Source of the DNA: Opitutia bacterium
GTDB lineage: Bacteria; Verrucomicrobiota; Verrucomicrobiia; Opitutales; Opitutaceae
Direction: 5' to 3'
NCBI GenBank assembly: GCA_947474365.1
Contig: CANJIU010000081.1
Coordinates: 1-46,696 of the forward strand
DNA: 46,696 nt
In this document: positions 1 to 8,343 of the stretch, piece after piece
How the letters are laid out: each line of letters starts with the position of its first letter
Numbering within the stretch: the stretch's first letter is position 1
Position numbers and translations under genes: made by a program
Notes under the pieces: model-generated
Databases searched by the model: none
What the model was told of the DNA's origin: nothing
The model's input: the letters and a program-made list of their open reading frames with translations, nothing else

Positions 1-90
1 CTGTTGCGGCGTGCCGTGCGCCTGAATCCAGGTTTCCAAGACGCTTTTCTGCTCGGCGCTCATGGGCATTACAAGCGGCGGTCTGCTCAT
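1..90 (-). CDS. IS630-family transposase, N-terminal part (runs off the window)
   Basis: The minus strand from 90 to the window edge reads 30 codons beginning MSRPPLVMPMSAEQ and continuing into a KSVLETWIQAHGTPQ-like stretch. This resembles the N-terminus of IS630-type transposases, where a short proline-rich start precedes a helical DNA-binding region ending in a TTPQ-like motif. The catalytic domain lies outside the window, so whether the gene is intact cannot be judged. An in-frame ATG at 117 is an alternative start, but the MSRP start fits the family better. Family assignment is by recognition of a short stretch only. Confidence 0.45.
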   Translation of the reverse strand, partial: MSRPPLVMPMSAEQKSVLETWIQAHGTPQQ

Positions 91-223
91 GCAGCCAAGC
101 TGACAGGGCGAAATCATTATGTCTAGCCATTAATGCAGCACTACACTAGTTTCGATCAGAAACCGATCCGACGCACGATCATAAACTTACGTCGTTAGGG
201 GCTTTTTAGACGCCCTCTTAGAG

Positions 224-252
224 AATATTAAATAATACTGTAGCCATATTGG
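224..252. repeat. left terminal inverted repeat of the IS630 remnant
   Basis: Matches the reverse complement of 1189-1217 with two mismatches over the first 22 positions, then diverges before a shared GG. Confidence 0.55.
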
Positions 253-275
253 TGCAGATCGGATAGGCCGGGTGC

Positions 276-1200
276 ATGAAAACTCTGTCGTTGAATCTGC
301 GAGAACGGATCGTGGCGGCATACGACGCCCAGGAGGGCACAAGAGAGGAGATTGCCATTCGTTTCCGGGTTTCACTGGGCATGGTAAAGAAGCTCTTGCA
401 GCAGCGGCGTAAGACCAATGACCTCGGTCATCGGCACCGCTACTCTGGCCGGAAGGCCAAGGTGCTGCCGGAGTATCGGGAGAAGCTCGCCACGCTGGTC
501 GCCACGCAGCCCGACCTGACGCTGACGCAGATCAAGGAGAAGCTGACAATGCCCTGTACGGTACCGGCGGTCCATTACGCCCTGATCGCTTTGGGTCTGA
601 CATATAAAAAAAAACTCTCCATGCAGCCGAGCAAGACGGATCCGATGTCTCGTCCGCGCGGCACCAGTGGCGCAGTGAGCAAAGTCAGCTCAATGCCAGC
701 CGGCTCGTCTTCATCGACGAATCGGCGGCCAAGACCAACATGACCTGTCTGCGCGGGCGGGCGCCGTGTGGGCGGCGGTTGGTGGCGAGTTGTCCCCACG
801 GCCATTGGCAGACCACTACGATGATCTCCTCTGTCCGGCTCGACGGCCTGCATGACCATCGACGGCGCCACCAACACCGAATTTTTCCAGGCTTACGTTC
901 GCGAGATCCTGATACCCACCCTGTGTGTCGGCGACATCGTGATCCTGGAAAATCTCGGCACCCACAAGAATGAAGCAACTCTGGCGCTGCTCGCGACAGC
1001 GGCCGGTGCAGAGGCTCGGTTCCTGCTTGTCAGCCTATTCGCCCGATCTCAATCCAATCGAAACTGATGTGGAGCAAGGTGAAGGCTCTCTTGCGGCCGC
1101 CGGCGCGCGCACTCACTCAACACTCTTGCAGGAGATCGCGCAGCTCCTCGGAGCGGTCCGCGCTGACGACCGCAGTCATTTGTTTTGCCCAGTGCGGCTA
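276..1200 (+). pseudogene. IS630-family transposase, frameshifted
   Basis: The first frame (276-743) gives an N-terminal helix-turn-helix segment (MKTLSLNLRERIVAAYDA..., then a second helical region to about residue 100). The DDE catalytic domain is spread over other frames: a FIDESAAKTNMT-like first-Asp segment near 710-745, ending the first frame early; GDIVILENLGTHK near 930-970, where the family usually has a V-x-D-N-L-x-x-H motif, so an Asp has become Glu; and AYSPDLNPIE near 1037-1067 with the final Glu. At least three frame changes are needed, so it is not functional. It sits inside the terminal repeats at 224 and 1217. Confidence 0.65.
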
Positions 1201-1217
1201 TAGTTTTATTTAATATT
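1189..1217. repeat. right terminal inverted repeat of the IS630 remnant
   Basis: Partner of the repeat at 224-252; lies immediately after the last recognisable transposase segment. Confidence 0.55.
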
Positions 1218-1252
1218 TTCCCGTTATAGCTCTATTTCTGTCAGAAATAGGA

Positions 1253-1489
1253 ATGCGAATATCTGACGAAACTATGGGGAAGCACGTACAGTCCATCGAC
1301 CGGGCACTCTCCCGCAACGCCAAGTCCGCCGTAATTCGCAAAGTCGGCCGTGGGCTTTACAAGGTCCCGCCGGACCACCGCATCATCGGCCCGCTTTCAG
1401 CGACAACTGAGGCCGTGGTCGGATTCCCATTGGCGCTGGACAGGCGTGACACGCATGACCGACACACTACACCGTCGAGAAGGGGATGA
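1253..1489 (+). pseudogene. DUF6088-like (antitoxin-type) N-terminal fragment
   Basis: Seventy-eight codons with the stretch KSAVIRKVGRGLYKVPP, which resembles the winged-helix start of DUF6088/AbiEi-type proteins (a small DNA-binding domain often found as an antitoxin). The reading dissolves after about residue 60 into the fragments that follow, so the gene is truncated. It is the first of three adjacent toxin-antitoxin-like remnants between the IS630 remnant and the 691-aa gene. Recognition rests on one short motif. Confidence 0.35.
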
Positions 1490-1643
1490 CGCCGTGAGCA
1501 TGGGAACCTACGTGCACGTGCTCCGGGTGCTTGGCATTGCGGAAGACTTGGACGCGGTAGCGCGCCGACGTGCTCGGGCGCAAGCTGCACGATCTGGAAC
1601 TCCCAGTCCGAAAGATCGCGGCGGCCCGGAAAGGAGACCAGTG
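1455..1643 (+). pseudogene. hipB-like antitoxin fragment, frameshifted
   Basis: One frame reads TYVHVLRVLGIAEDLDAVAR and a single-base shift near 1562 leads to DVLGRKLHDLELPVRK, ending in a TGA at 1642-1644. Together these match the C-terminal half of the XRE-type partners of HipA kinases, with the typical LRVLGL-x-x-DLD-x-(L/V)A and GRKLxDLELP blocks. A YTVEKGMTP reading just upstream in yet another frame may be an earlier piece of the same gene. The stop overlaps a GTG start of a hipA remnant, the coupling seen in intact hipBA pairs. Clearly broken. Confidence 0.5.
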
Positions 1644-1760
1644 AGTTCCAAGAGCCGGGCTTTGCGTGATGAGGTGCTGGTCGTGCTCGATGCGGTTTTC
1701 GTGCCGACGGCCTGCCCTATCGGCACGTTGTACCACGCCGGGCCTCAACCTGAATTATGA
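1641..1760 (+). pseudogene. hipA 5' stub (kinase toxin, truncated)
   Basis: Starting at the GTG that overlaps the preceding stop, 39 codons read ALRDEVLVVLDAVFVP and PIGTLYH, like the first strand pair of HipA-type serine/threonine kinases (the N-subdomain 1). A TGA at 1758-1760 ends it, and nothing recognisable as HipA follows. A separate HipA C-terminal piece occurs on the same strand at 8331-8915; the two may be halves of one locus split by later insertions, but the middle of the protein is absent, so this remains an inference. Confidence 0.4.
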
Positions 1761-1918
1761 AACAAAGCCGCCTCGGTAAGCGTGCAGACCGGTATTATCT
1801 CTGAGTAGGGGAATCGTTTCCGCTCGCTCACGTACGTGGCCACACCTAGGCCGTTTGGCATCCTTAGAACGAGCTGGTTTCTTGAGTCGGATTAGTGGCA
1901 TCGTCGGTGCTCAACACC

Positions 1919-3994
1919 ATGGGCAAAGCAAGCAAACACCGACTGTGTCCGGCGCTCGGCCGGGAAATCTCCCGCAGTGAATGCGGCGAAAACCGCCACA
2001 GCCGTTGGGCTTGTCCGGTCGCGTGTCCGCACAGTCCCTTCGCGCTGGAAAACTACACCGCGTTGCTCTCGACCGAAGACGCGCTCGACCGTCGGACGCT
2101 CTCGTGGATGTTCGAGGAAGCCCGCGACCGCGCCGGATTGGAGCACGGGTTGCAAAGTGCGTTGCGCGCCGAGTCCGGGCACGGCGCCCATGCCTTCACG
2201 ACGTGGAATCTTTTTTTTCGTCGTGACGAACGCGGCCTGACCTGCGCGCAACGTTGGGCCCAAGCTAAGTTTACTGACCTCAACAACGACGAGCGCGTGT
2301 TTGTTCAGGCGAAGATGCAGATGCGGGTGGTCCTGTTCGAAGTGCATCGCGTCCTCGATGAACAGCGCGTCGAGGGGGTCGATCTGCTGGCGCCGGAGGC
2401 CACGCCCATGATCTTCGTCGATCGCAGCCTCGCCGCCCGGACACCGCGGTTTGCAACCCTGTTGGCTTGGGCCTATCCACTCCCGCATTTTTGGCGGCTC
2501 AGCGGCACCGCGATTTTCATGGGGGATGTCGAGGATTTCGAAGCGGTGGAGGTGGTCATGGAAACGGTCCGGCACCTGGGTGGGCCGACGGAAGTCGCCG
2601 CGTTGCGCCTGTGGTTGGCTGAGCATTTTGTCCGCGTGGACCAGGCGTTGATGGCGACGGCGAAGGAGCGCCACCGTCTCATGCTGGCCAGTGTGGACGC
2701 GCAGCTCGGCCTGGCGCTTTACGCTTTGCAGGCGCCGTTCGCCGAGTGTCGTGCCGCGCTCGATGCGGAGCCCGAGATTGAACGCGACGTACCGACCGAC
2801 AAAGAACGTGGTGAGGGTTTCGCCGAGGCGCGGGACTGGTTTGACGATCAGGCTCCGGCGACGGCTGGGCGCAAGCTGCTCGGTCGCGTTTTGCTCGGCC
2901 AGGCTTTCTGGCGACTCGAAGCCACAGGCGCGGCGCGATTGGTGGCTCTGCGTGAACGATTCGAGAAACGGCTGGGCAAACGCATGCGTTTCGACCGGGA
3001 GCGGCGCGACAATGTCGGATCCCGCTTGGCGATGGGGATGCCGACGCCAGATCAGGCGCTGGTGCCGCCGCGATTGTTGCAGAGGCCGATGCAGGTGGAG
3101 TTCTCCACTTCTCTGGTGTCAGTGCCGATGCCGCACGGCTCGAAAGCCGACATTGAGGCCCATTTCATGCACGAGTATTTGCGCGATTATGCCGACCAGT
3201 CCGTGCCCGCGCTCGGCGGAAAAACGCCCCGCCAGGCGGCCGGCGATCCATCCTTGCGGAAGAAACTCCTTCATCTGATCAAGCCGCTGGTGCGGCGAAT
3301 CGACGAGGCGAACCTGCGCACTGGGCGCACTGACGACCTCAATGGGCTGTTGCGCGAACTGGGACTGGTCGAGATCGACTTTCCGCCGCCGCCGCGCCGC
3401 GCGCTGCCGCCCGAGATGCCTGACCACGAGCGCGGTTACCCGGACGAAACTGAACCGGCTGGAGTGAAGGCTCGGCAGGCATCCCAACCGTTGCCACCCG
3501 GGCCGCTGGGCGTGAAGGAGGTCTCGGAACGGATGCACGGCGCGCTCGCCGGCTTCGATACGGCGGCTGCGGCGATTGATGAGCTGACCGCGAGCGGAGC
3601 GACCTTGTTGGAGGATGTGGAAGCTTTGGCCGAGGGTATGCTTTCCGAGGGCGAATCCAGTTTTCTCATCACCTTTCTTTTGCACGGTTGGTTCGCGTTG
3701 GTGCCTCCAGGTACGCGAGCGCCAGAGCTGGACTACGAGGCGATGGCGGCAGAACTCAGGCGCGAGTTGGAGCGTGTGCCATCGTGGATGGCGGGTGGTC
3801 CGAGTGAGGCGATGAACAACATGACTTCGGGTTGCCCGCAGCCGGTATTGTTGCAGTTACTGATAGCCGAAATGTTCGAGGGCTCCACCCAGGCGCCGAA
3901 GAAGCTGCGTCCGAAACCCGAGGCGATGATCTCGATGATCGCGATCCTGAAGATCGTGATCCATGAGGTGGACCGTGCCCTGCGCGCACGTTGA
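1919..3994 (+). CDS. large protein with N-terminal Cys cluster, function unknown
   Basis: This 691-aa protein starts at the ATG at 1919; a GTG 24 bases upstream is also in frame but less likely. The N-terminus holds a probable zinc site, C10, C22, C32 and C36, with the last two as C-P-x-x-C-P-H. The middle is helical and acidic, and around residues 415-450 there is a VPALGGKTPRQAA motif followed by R-x-K-L, seen near the C-termini of assorted bacterial proteins of unknown role. No signal peptide or membrane segment is visible. The gene is intact, 160 bases after the hipA stub and inside the island. I believe similar proteins with this Cys-cluster N-terminus occur in other Verrucomicrobiota, but I cannot assign a function. 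Confidence 0.8.
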   Translation: MGKASKHRLCPALGREISRSECGENRHSRWACPVACPHSPFALENYTALLSTEDALDRRTLSWMFEEARDRAGLEHGLQSALRAESGHGAHAFTTWNLFFRRDERGLTCAQRWAQAKFTDLNNDERVFVQAKMQMRVVLFEVHRVLDEQRVEGVDLLAPEATPMIFVDRSLAARTPRFATLLAWAYPLPHFWRLSGTAIFMGDVEDFEAVEVVMETVRHLGGPTEVAALRLWLAEHFVRVDQALMATAKERHRLMLASVDAQLGLALYALQAPFAECRAALDAEPEIERDVPTDKERGEGFAEARDWFDDQAPATAGRKLLGRVLLGQAFWRLEATGAARLVALRERFEKRLGKRMRFDRERRDNVGSRLAMGMPTPDQALVPPRLLQRPMQVEFSTSLVSVPMPHGSKADIEAHFMHEYLRDYADQSVPALGGKTPRQAAGDPSLRKKLLHLIKPLVRRIDEANLRTGRTDDLNGLLRELGLVEIDFPPPPRRALPPEMPDHERGYPDETEPAGVKARQASQPLPPGPLGVKEVSERMHGALAGFDTAAAAIDELTASGATLLEDVEALAEGMLSEGESSFLITFLLHGWFALVPPGTRAPELDYEAMAAELRRELERVPSWMAGGPSEAMNNMTSGCPQPVLLQLLIAEMFEGSTQAPKKLRPKPEAMISMIAILKIVIHEVDRALRAR

Positions 3995-4655
3995 GTCCGG
4001 TGAGAAGCCGACCGGGGCGCAAGAACTCCATCCGGGAGCCTCGCTGAGGGATCGGCGAATTTGGGTGGGAAAAGCGATTAGCTGAGCTGGCGCATTTCGC
4101 TCCGAATGGGTCGACTCCTTTGACTGCGCAGAGCGAGCGCGACTCAAAGCAAGTCTCCAGGAAACGGAGGCGACGCGCGGTATCGACTCCAGACTGGTCG
4201 CCGCCAATGCAGCCTTGCACTACCACGAACGAGGCCCGCCGGATGTCATGCGATAACTTCCAATGTGCAGGATCGTTCCCATGACGTTGGATTGAACGCA
4301 GCGCTATCGGCTCTTTTGCGTCACACGCAGCGAATCCCGCGGAGGTGACCGCCCTCCGCAACACGAATCGGCCGCTGTTGGTGGCCGCACTCGCAACGTT
4401 TCTTGGGCGGCCAATCGGAATTGCGCAGAGGAGGTGTCTTGACCGTGCGATTCAACTCCGTCGGTTGGCGTCGCAGGGCGAGCTTCTCCAGGACGAGAAC
4501 CTCGCCGGGTTCGAAGCTCAATGGTATCGCCCCATCTCCCGAGTAGATTCTCGGTCGTGACGATCGGACGACGCCTCATCGGGGTCGGACGTGCGTTTTC
4601 CGTAGCCGAGCACCTGCCGATTGCGTCGCACGGGGACGCTTCGCAATCTACCGAG
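3995..4655. other. 660-bp stretch without a convincing gene
   Basis: Open frames here are short, arginine-rich and without recognisable motifs on either strand. No transposase piece, tRNA or strong hairpin was seen. It separates the 691-aa gene from the nucleotidyltransferase pair and presumably contains the promoter of the latter. Confidence 0.5.
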
Positions 4656-5213
4656 ATGCCCAAGCCATCCCGACGCCTCTCGCGGGCCGTTATCGTCCGG
4701 GCGCTTTCGCGCCTCGGCGAGCTTTGCACGGAAAAGAACAGTCGTGTCGAAATAGCGATTTACGGCGGTAGGGTCATGATGCTCGCGTACGACTGCCGGG
4801 AAACCACCAAGGACATCGACGCGATCTTCCACCCGCCGGAAGTGGTTGAGCCGCTCATCAGGCAGGTCGCCCGCGAACAGAAACTGCCCGAAGATTGGAT
4901 GAGCAGTGGCGTAGGGTCGTTTGTCTCCAGGCGCGAAGAGCGAATTCAGTTCAAGCAGCTCCAGATTCCTGGCCTCGCCATCACCCGCCCCTCCGCCAAA
5001 TACCTGCTGGCGATGAAGTGCCGGGCGAGGCGACTGCCGACGCCGTTCCGCGCCGGCGACATGGCGGACACCAAGTTTTTGCTCCGCGAACTCTCGATCT
5101 GTTCCATGGCGGAGGTTGATGCGATCGCCGTCGAGTTTTATGGTGCCGCGGCCCTCGATCGGGGAAAGCGGTGGCTGGTTGAAAAATTGTTGCGGGAGGT
5201 GCGCCATGGTTAA
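4656..5213 (+). CDS. DUF6036-type nucleotidyltransferase (putative toxin-like)
   Basis: This 185-aa protein has a minimal nucleotidyltransferase fold: IYGGRVMMLA with the Gly pair at residues 37-38, then TKDIDAIF with the D53-x-D55 metal pair. The C-terminal half is helical and carries LAMKCRARR, where the family often has a Lys/Arg-rich helix. I start it at the ATG at 4656; the frame is open upstream to 4521 but that segment is not family-like. It overlaps the next gene by 8 bases, so the two are translationally coupled. Proteins of this family often sit next to a small partner in toxin-antitoxin-like or defence-like pairs; whether this one modifies RNA or protein is unknown. Confidence 0.75.
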   Translation: MPKPSRRLSRAVIVRALSRLGELCTEKNSRVEIAIYGGRVMMLAYDCRETTKDIDAIFHPPEVVEPLIRQVAREQKLPEDWMSSGVGSFVSRREERIQFKQLQIPGLAITRPSAKYLLAMKCRARRLPTPFRAGDMADTKFLLRELSICSMAEVDAIAVEFYGAAALDRGKRWLVEKLLREVRHG

Positions 5214-5613
5214 GTCGGGAGGCCGACCCTGGCGGCGGCCGCGGAGTCTGTTTGAAGTCGTGCGCGATGCGGAGACGACCGAGGACATCGGCTGCAATCT
5301 CGCGGACTTCCTCGATCATATGAACTTGCTCGCGAAGCGACCGGGGTCGGCCGTTCGTATGGCCGCGGGCCTACGCACCGAACCGCCCCGGACAGGCGAC
5401 GCCGTGCAGGATGCCTATCTGGCCGCCGTGGCTGCGCATCTGGCACACCGGCTGCGGGTGCCCGCCTGGGCCGATAAGAAATCCCGCCGGCTCGAACACC
5501 CCTGGTTCGCGTTGCCCGATGCTTGGGCCCGCGCCACACTGCTTCGCGATTCGCCGGCTGCTTTCCGGGAACGAAATCTCTTCACGACCGAGGATGCGCT
5601 GCACCGGTGCTAA
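5206..5613 (+). CDS. small partner protein of the nucleotidyltransferase
   Basis: A 135-aa protein starting at the ATG at 5206, inside the last codons of the nucleotidyltransferase gene. It contains the stretch LEHPWFALP and ends FRERNLFTTEDALHRC; a terminal FR-x-RN-(L/I)F-x-x-x-x-AL-x-R motif of this kind is known to me from partner genes of such nucleotidyltransferases in actinobacteria and other soil bacteria. No HTH or membrane segment is evident. By position and coupling it would be the cognate partner, possibly the antitoxin. This role is inferred from gene arrangement. Confidence 0.7.
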   Translation: MVKSGGRPWRRPRSLFEVVRDAETTEDIGCNLADFLDHMNLLAKRPGSAVRMAAGLRTEPPRTGDAVQDAYLAAVAAHLAHRLRVPAWADKKSRRLEHPWFALPDAWARATLLRDSPAAFRERNLFTTEDALHRC

Positions 5614-5821
5614 GACGTTCGCAACTGTTAGCGCTCTGGGGTCGATCCTTGCTGGGCTTTTGGCCGCCTGCTTCATTCAACCTCGTAGGAAACAGCTCCG
5701 GTTTCTTCCCGTCGTTGGCAAACCTGCGTTTTGTGAGTTTCGCTAAAGTGAAGTAGGTCGCGAGCAAACGGGCGTGAGCAGGGGAAATGACGGTATCGAG
5801 CGATCTACATTGCGGTTGGAC

Positions 5822-6208
5822 GAAGACGTCGGCCGGACGGATCTGGGTAGGGAGCAGCGCGTGGGGCAACGTAAACGCCGCGTGAAAATACGTCGTATCG
5901 CGGAGATCCGACTGTTGCCGCTCCAGCCACGCGCGGGCGAGCCGGCTCGGGCAACGCGGGCAATGGCGGTTGTCGCAGCCGCGCGGGATGAGTTCGATCG
6001 TCGCGCAGAGACGGCAGACATACTCGGCGTAGCCGAGTTCGCCCGTGCCGCAGCAGGCGAGTGTCCGCAGGATACAGCTTTCCTCCGCCGGCACCCCATG
6101 CGTGGCGAAATGGCTCTCGAGACTGGCGCCCATGATCGCGCCGAGCTTGCCCGCCGCCGGTGCTGGTTCGCCGCTCACGGCATAGCGTTGGAGGACGGCG
6201 CGGGCGGC
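5822..6208 (-). pseudogene. IS91-family transposase, N-terminal zinc-binding part only
   Basis: The minus-strand frame contains C-C-G-x6-Y-x2-C-x2-C followed by CDNRHCPRC and YFHAAFTLPHALL, the zinc-binding N-terminal domain and start of the HUH-type catalytic region of IS91-family transposases. After about RPADVF the match stops and the frame continues as unrelated sequence, so the catalytic His pair and Tyr are missing. This is a truncated relic of a rolling-circle element. It overlaps the end of a tyrosine recombinase relic, the arrangement found in IS91-type elements that carry an upstream integrase. Confidence 0.65.
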
Positions 6209-6300
6209 GTCGCGGGCCGCAGATCGAGCGGACTGGGGATGCGGCCGAGCCGACCGGCGGTCACGTGTTGGTAGCGCGCGGTCGTCGTAAGACTCGTGTA
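6175..6300 (-). pseudogene. C-terminal tail of a tyrosine recombinase (IS91-associated)
   Basis: One minus-strand frame reads TTTARYQHVTAGRLG and IPSPLDL before a stop at 6175-6177. This is the familiar tail of XerC/D-like integrases (usual form S-T-T-x-x-Y-x-H-V-T), with Y at the nucleophile position. Only about 40 codons survive. Its 3' end overlaps the IS91 transposase relic, as expected for a two-gene IS91-type element. Confidence 0.5.
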
Positions 6301-6591
6301 GCTGCCGAGGAGTCATTGCATCGCGGCTGCCACTGACTGCGGTGGCCGGCGTCTGGAGCGGCGCGGCAGCGGCGGCGCTGACATTTTGGGAACGAGTCGG
6401 CGCCGAGCAGGCGGTGTCGGATTCTTTCCGCGCGATTGTCGAGCGCAACTGCGAGGTCGTGCGGCGGCTTGTAAGACCTGTTCGGCCGACCAAGACCGCT
6501 TTGTTACCGGTTTTTTGGCCCAGTTGCTCGACCGGTCAACCGGATCGGTTCGGCTCAAGTGTGGACCGAGGCGGCATCGGCCTGGTCGCCT

Positions 6592-6613
6592 GGGCCGGAA
6601 AATATTCCGGCCC
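6592..6613. repeat. perfect 9-bp hairpin
   Basis: Arms GGGCCGGAA and TTCCGGCCC around a 4-base AATA loop, 65 bases before the start of the small membrane protein gene. There is no T-tract, so it is not a standard terminator. Confidence 0.5.
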
Positions 6614-6678
6614 GGGTTCCTGAACTTAAAAAAGCCGACGATCAGCTGCTCCCGATCAACCCTCAAACCCCGACCAAC

Positions 6679-7083
6679 ATGTCCAACCTCACGCCGCCTG
6701 ATATGCCTCCCATGAAGCACTGGTACGACGACTATCGGCAGAACCCGACTCCGCGCTGGTGGATCCGCACCCAAAACGCATTCATCTGGTGGATATCCTA
6801 CGTGGTTACCTACTCGGTGGCCCGCATCCCGATCGGCATCGTTCTCGGAGCGCTCGACCCACACTGGGACGGAACGCTGTCCTCCAAGATGTGGCGCACT
6901 GACATCATCACCTTCTGGCCGTTTGTCGCGCTATGGAATTTTCTAAACCGCCATACCACTGCGGTCACGTGGATCGGCGCCATCTGGTTTGCCGGCTTCT
7001 GCATCACTTGGTTCTGCGTTATCACCTGGTGGCTCTTCAGGAGCGTCAACGACTACATTCGGACGATGCTGGATAACCGTTGA
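6679..7083 (+). CDS. small membrane protein, unknown function
   Basis: A 134-aa protein starting MSNLTPPDMPPMKHWYDD at 6679. The N-terminal 35 residues are polar and Trp/Tyr-rich. Two hydrophobic stretches follow, roughly residues 35-58 (through IWWISYVVTYSVARIPIGIV) and 93-116 (WIGAIWFAGFCITWFCVITW), separated by a polar loop containing DPHWDG. It ends with a short basic tail. The reading frame begins in-frame upstream at 6559, but that extension looks unlike a protein. No Shine-Dalgarno is obvious; the leader ends ACCAAC, as in other genes here. Family not recognised. Confidence 0.55.
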   Translation: MSNLTPPDMPPMKHWYDDYRQNPTPRWWIRTQNAFIWWISYVVTYSVARIPIGIVLGALDPHWDGTLSSKMWRTDIITFWPFVALWNFLNRHTTAVTWIGAIWFAGFCITWFCVITWWLFRSVNDYIRTMLDNR

Positions 7084-7346
7084 GAGTTGACCTGGCACCA
7101 TCCGCGTCACGACGACGCGAAGTCAGACGGCCGTCTCAGTGTTTCATGAACTTTCTGCCCGAACCCGCAGCGGCATCCGGTGCCGATGAGCCCGACATGC
7201 GTCGATCGATATCCTTCAATCGTGGGGGAGCGAGACGGACTTCCCGGTGGGGCCCGCGGGATCCCCCGGTGCAGGACGTTGCCGCCTTCTGCTCTGCGCG
7301 GCCACGCGATCTCCTGCCGCAGGTCGTGACCCGGAAACAAGAAAAG

Positions 7347-7631
7347 ATGAAGCTCATTACCCAAGGGAGGGCGCGACGAGCGAAGGCAACCTCAAGCTGC
7401 ACTGCATCCAGCAGTCCACGCCGACGAAAGCGCCAGCGTTTGCGCCGGCGCGCGGTCGTGATGATTGCTCTGATCGTGATCTTACTCGCTGCGATGCTAC
7501 TCTGGTGGTACCGGCCGAATTTTTACTCCGCGCTTCTCAAAAGTGCGGGGCATTTATTCTGGGACGCGAAATCAGCGGTCGTCGAACTCGTCCTCACTCT
7601 CTTGGCCGTGTTGGTGCAACGGCGTAAATGA
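7347..7631 (+). CDS. possible small basic membrane protein
   Basis: From the ATG at 7347, 94 codons encode an Arg/Lys/Ser-rich N-terminus, then two hydrophobic segments (about residues 37-55 and 73-90) joined by a short polar linker, and a terminal RRK. An AAGAAAAG stretch lies just before the start. It could be real, but the arginine-rich first half is also what an out-of-frame GC-rich stretch would give, and no family was recognised. Confidence 0.25.
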   Translation: MKLITQGRARRAKATSSCTASSSPRRRKRQRLRRRAVVMIALIVILLAAMLLWWYRPNFYSALLKSAGHLFWDAKSAVVELVLTLLAVLVQRRK

Positions 7632-8343
7632 CGACGCGGCCAGTCTTTCTCTGCATCTTGCGAGCAAAAATCAACTGCACCTGTTCAGGTCGGCCCAAAT
7701 CGAGATTTCACGGATGAGCTCCTCAAAGAACGCGCGGCCGTGGTCGGCGCGGTCTCAAATCTGCGTGAGGGAGAACTCCGCCTGCAAAACGGACAGGTCG
7801 TAGCGGTAGCCGGCGGCCCGATCCTTGGCGCTGTAGGAATGGGGCGACCGGGCCAGCCACTTGCGGAAGAACCGATCGATGCACGGCGCGGTGAGGCTCG
7901 CGGCGAAACACCGGGCCGCCTTGAGGTCGGCACAGGAAAGCAGACCGTTGTCGAGCGCCTCGAAGGCAATGCCGCGCCGCTCCAACTGGCGCTTGAGATA
8001 CTCGTGACCGTTGAGACACAGCTTGGCCGGGTACGGAAAATAGGACCAGAACTTGAAGAAGAACGGGCCGAAATCCCGATCGTAACAGTAAAAGTAGTAC
8101 ATGTTGACCAGGGCGTGGGGTAGATGATCCACGGAATCGTGCCGCCGCCCTCAAGCCGCTAGCGCGTGGTGCGACGCACGCGCGCCTTCTCCTGCGCGAC
8201 GCCGACGAAAACCACCCTCTCAGTCTTCCCAGCTTTTTTGAACCGGCGCAGTTGCCGCTGTATCACGTCGTTCTTGCGCTCCCGCTTGCCAAACCGCACC
8301 AGTTCCAACCGCTCTTGGGCGACGAAGTCCTTGATGGCTGCGG
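7632..8343 (-). pseudogene. broken gene of a widespread family of unknown function
   Basis: On the minus strand the pieces ERKNDVIQRQLRRF, VFVGVAQEKARV, MYYFYCYDRDFGPFF, YFPYPAKLCLNGHEY, FEALDNGLLSC, YRYDLSVLQAEFSLTQ and, after frame changes near 7745 and 7715, LDLGRPEQVQLIF occur in the order found in a common soil-bacterial protein family that I recognise by these motifs but cannot name or assign a function. At least three frameshifts or stops interrupt it. Its 5' end runs directly into the HipA C-terminal relic on the opposite strand near 8335, marking a recombination joint. Confidence 0.6.

Larger units (their letters stand above)
224..1217 (+). mobile_element. degenerate IS630-family insertion sequence
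   Basis: An element of about 1 kb carries one decayed transposase gene bounded by imperfect terminal inverted repeats. The left end from 224 and the reverse complement of the right end from 1217 agree at AATATTAAATAA, differ at one base, agree at ACT, differ at one base, then agree at TAGCC. The size suits IS630. The exact outer boundary is uncertain because the ends are AT-rich and a clear TA target duplication could not be fixed. Confidence 0.6.

Noticed and set aside
2547..2562. Stretch resembling the tmRNA 3' end (GTGGAGGTGG), considered as the second attachment site
   Set aside because: The match is about 10 bases within the 691-aa coding gene and does not extend into the T-arm sequence.
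4304..4729. 141-codon minus-strand frame before the nucleotidyltransferase gene
   Set aside because: Arg/Thr/Pro-rich without motifs and overlaps the start of a supported gene on the other strand.
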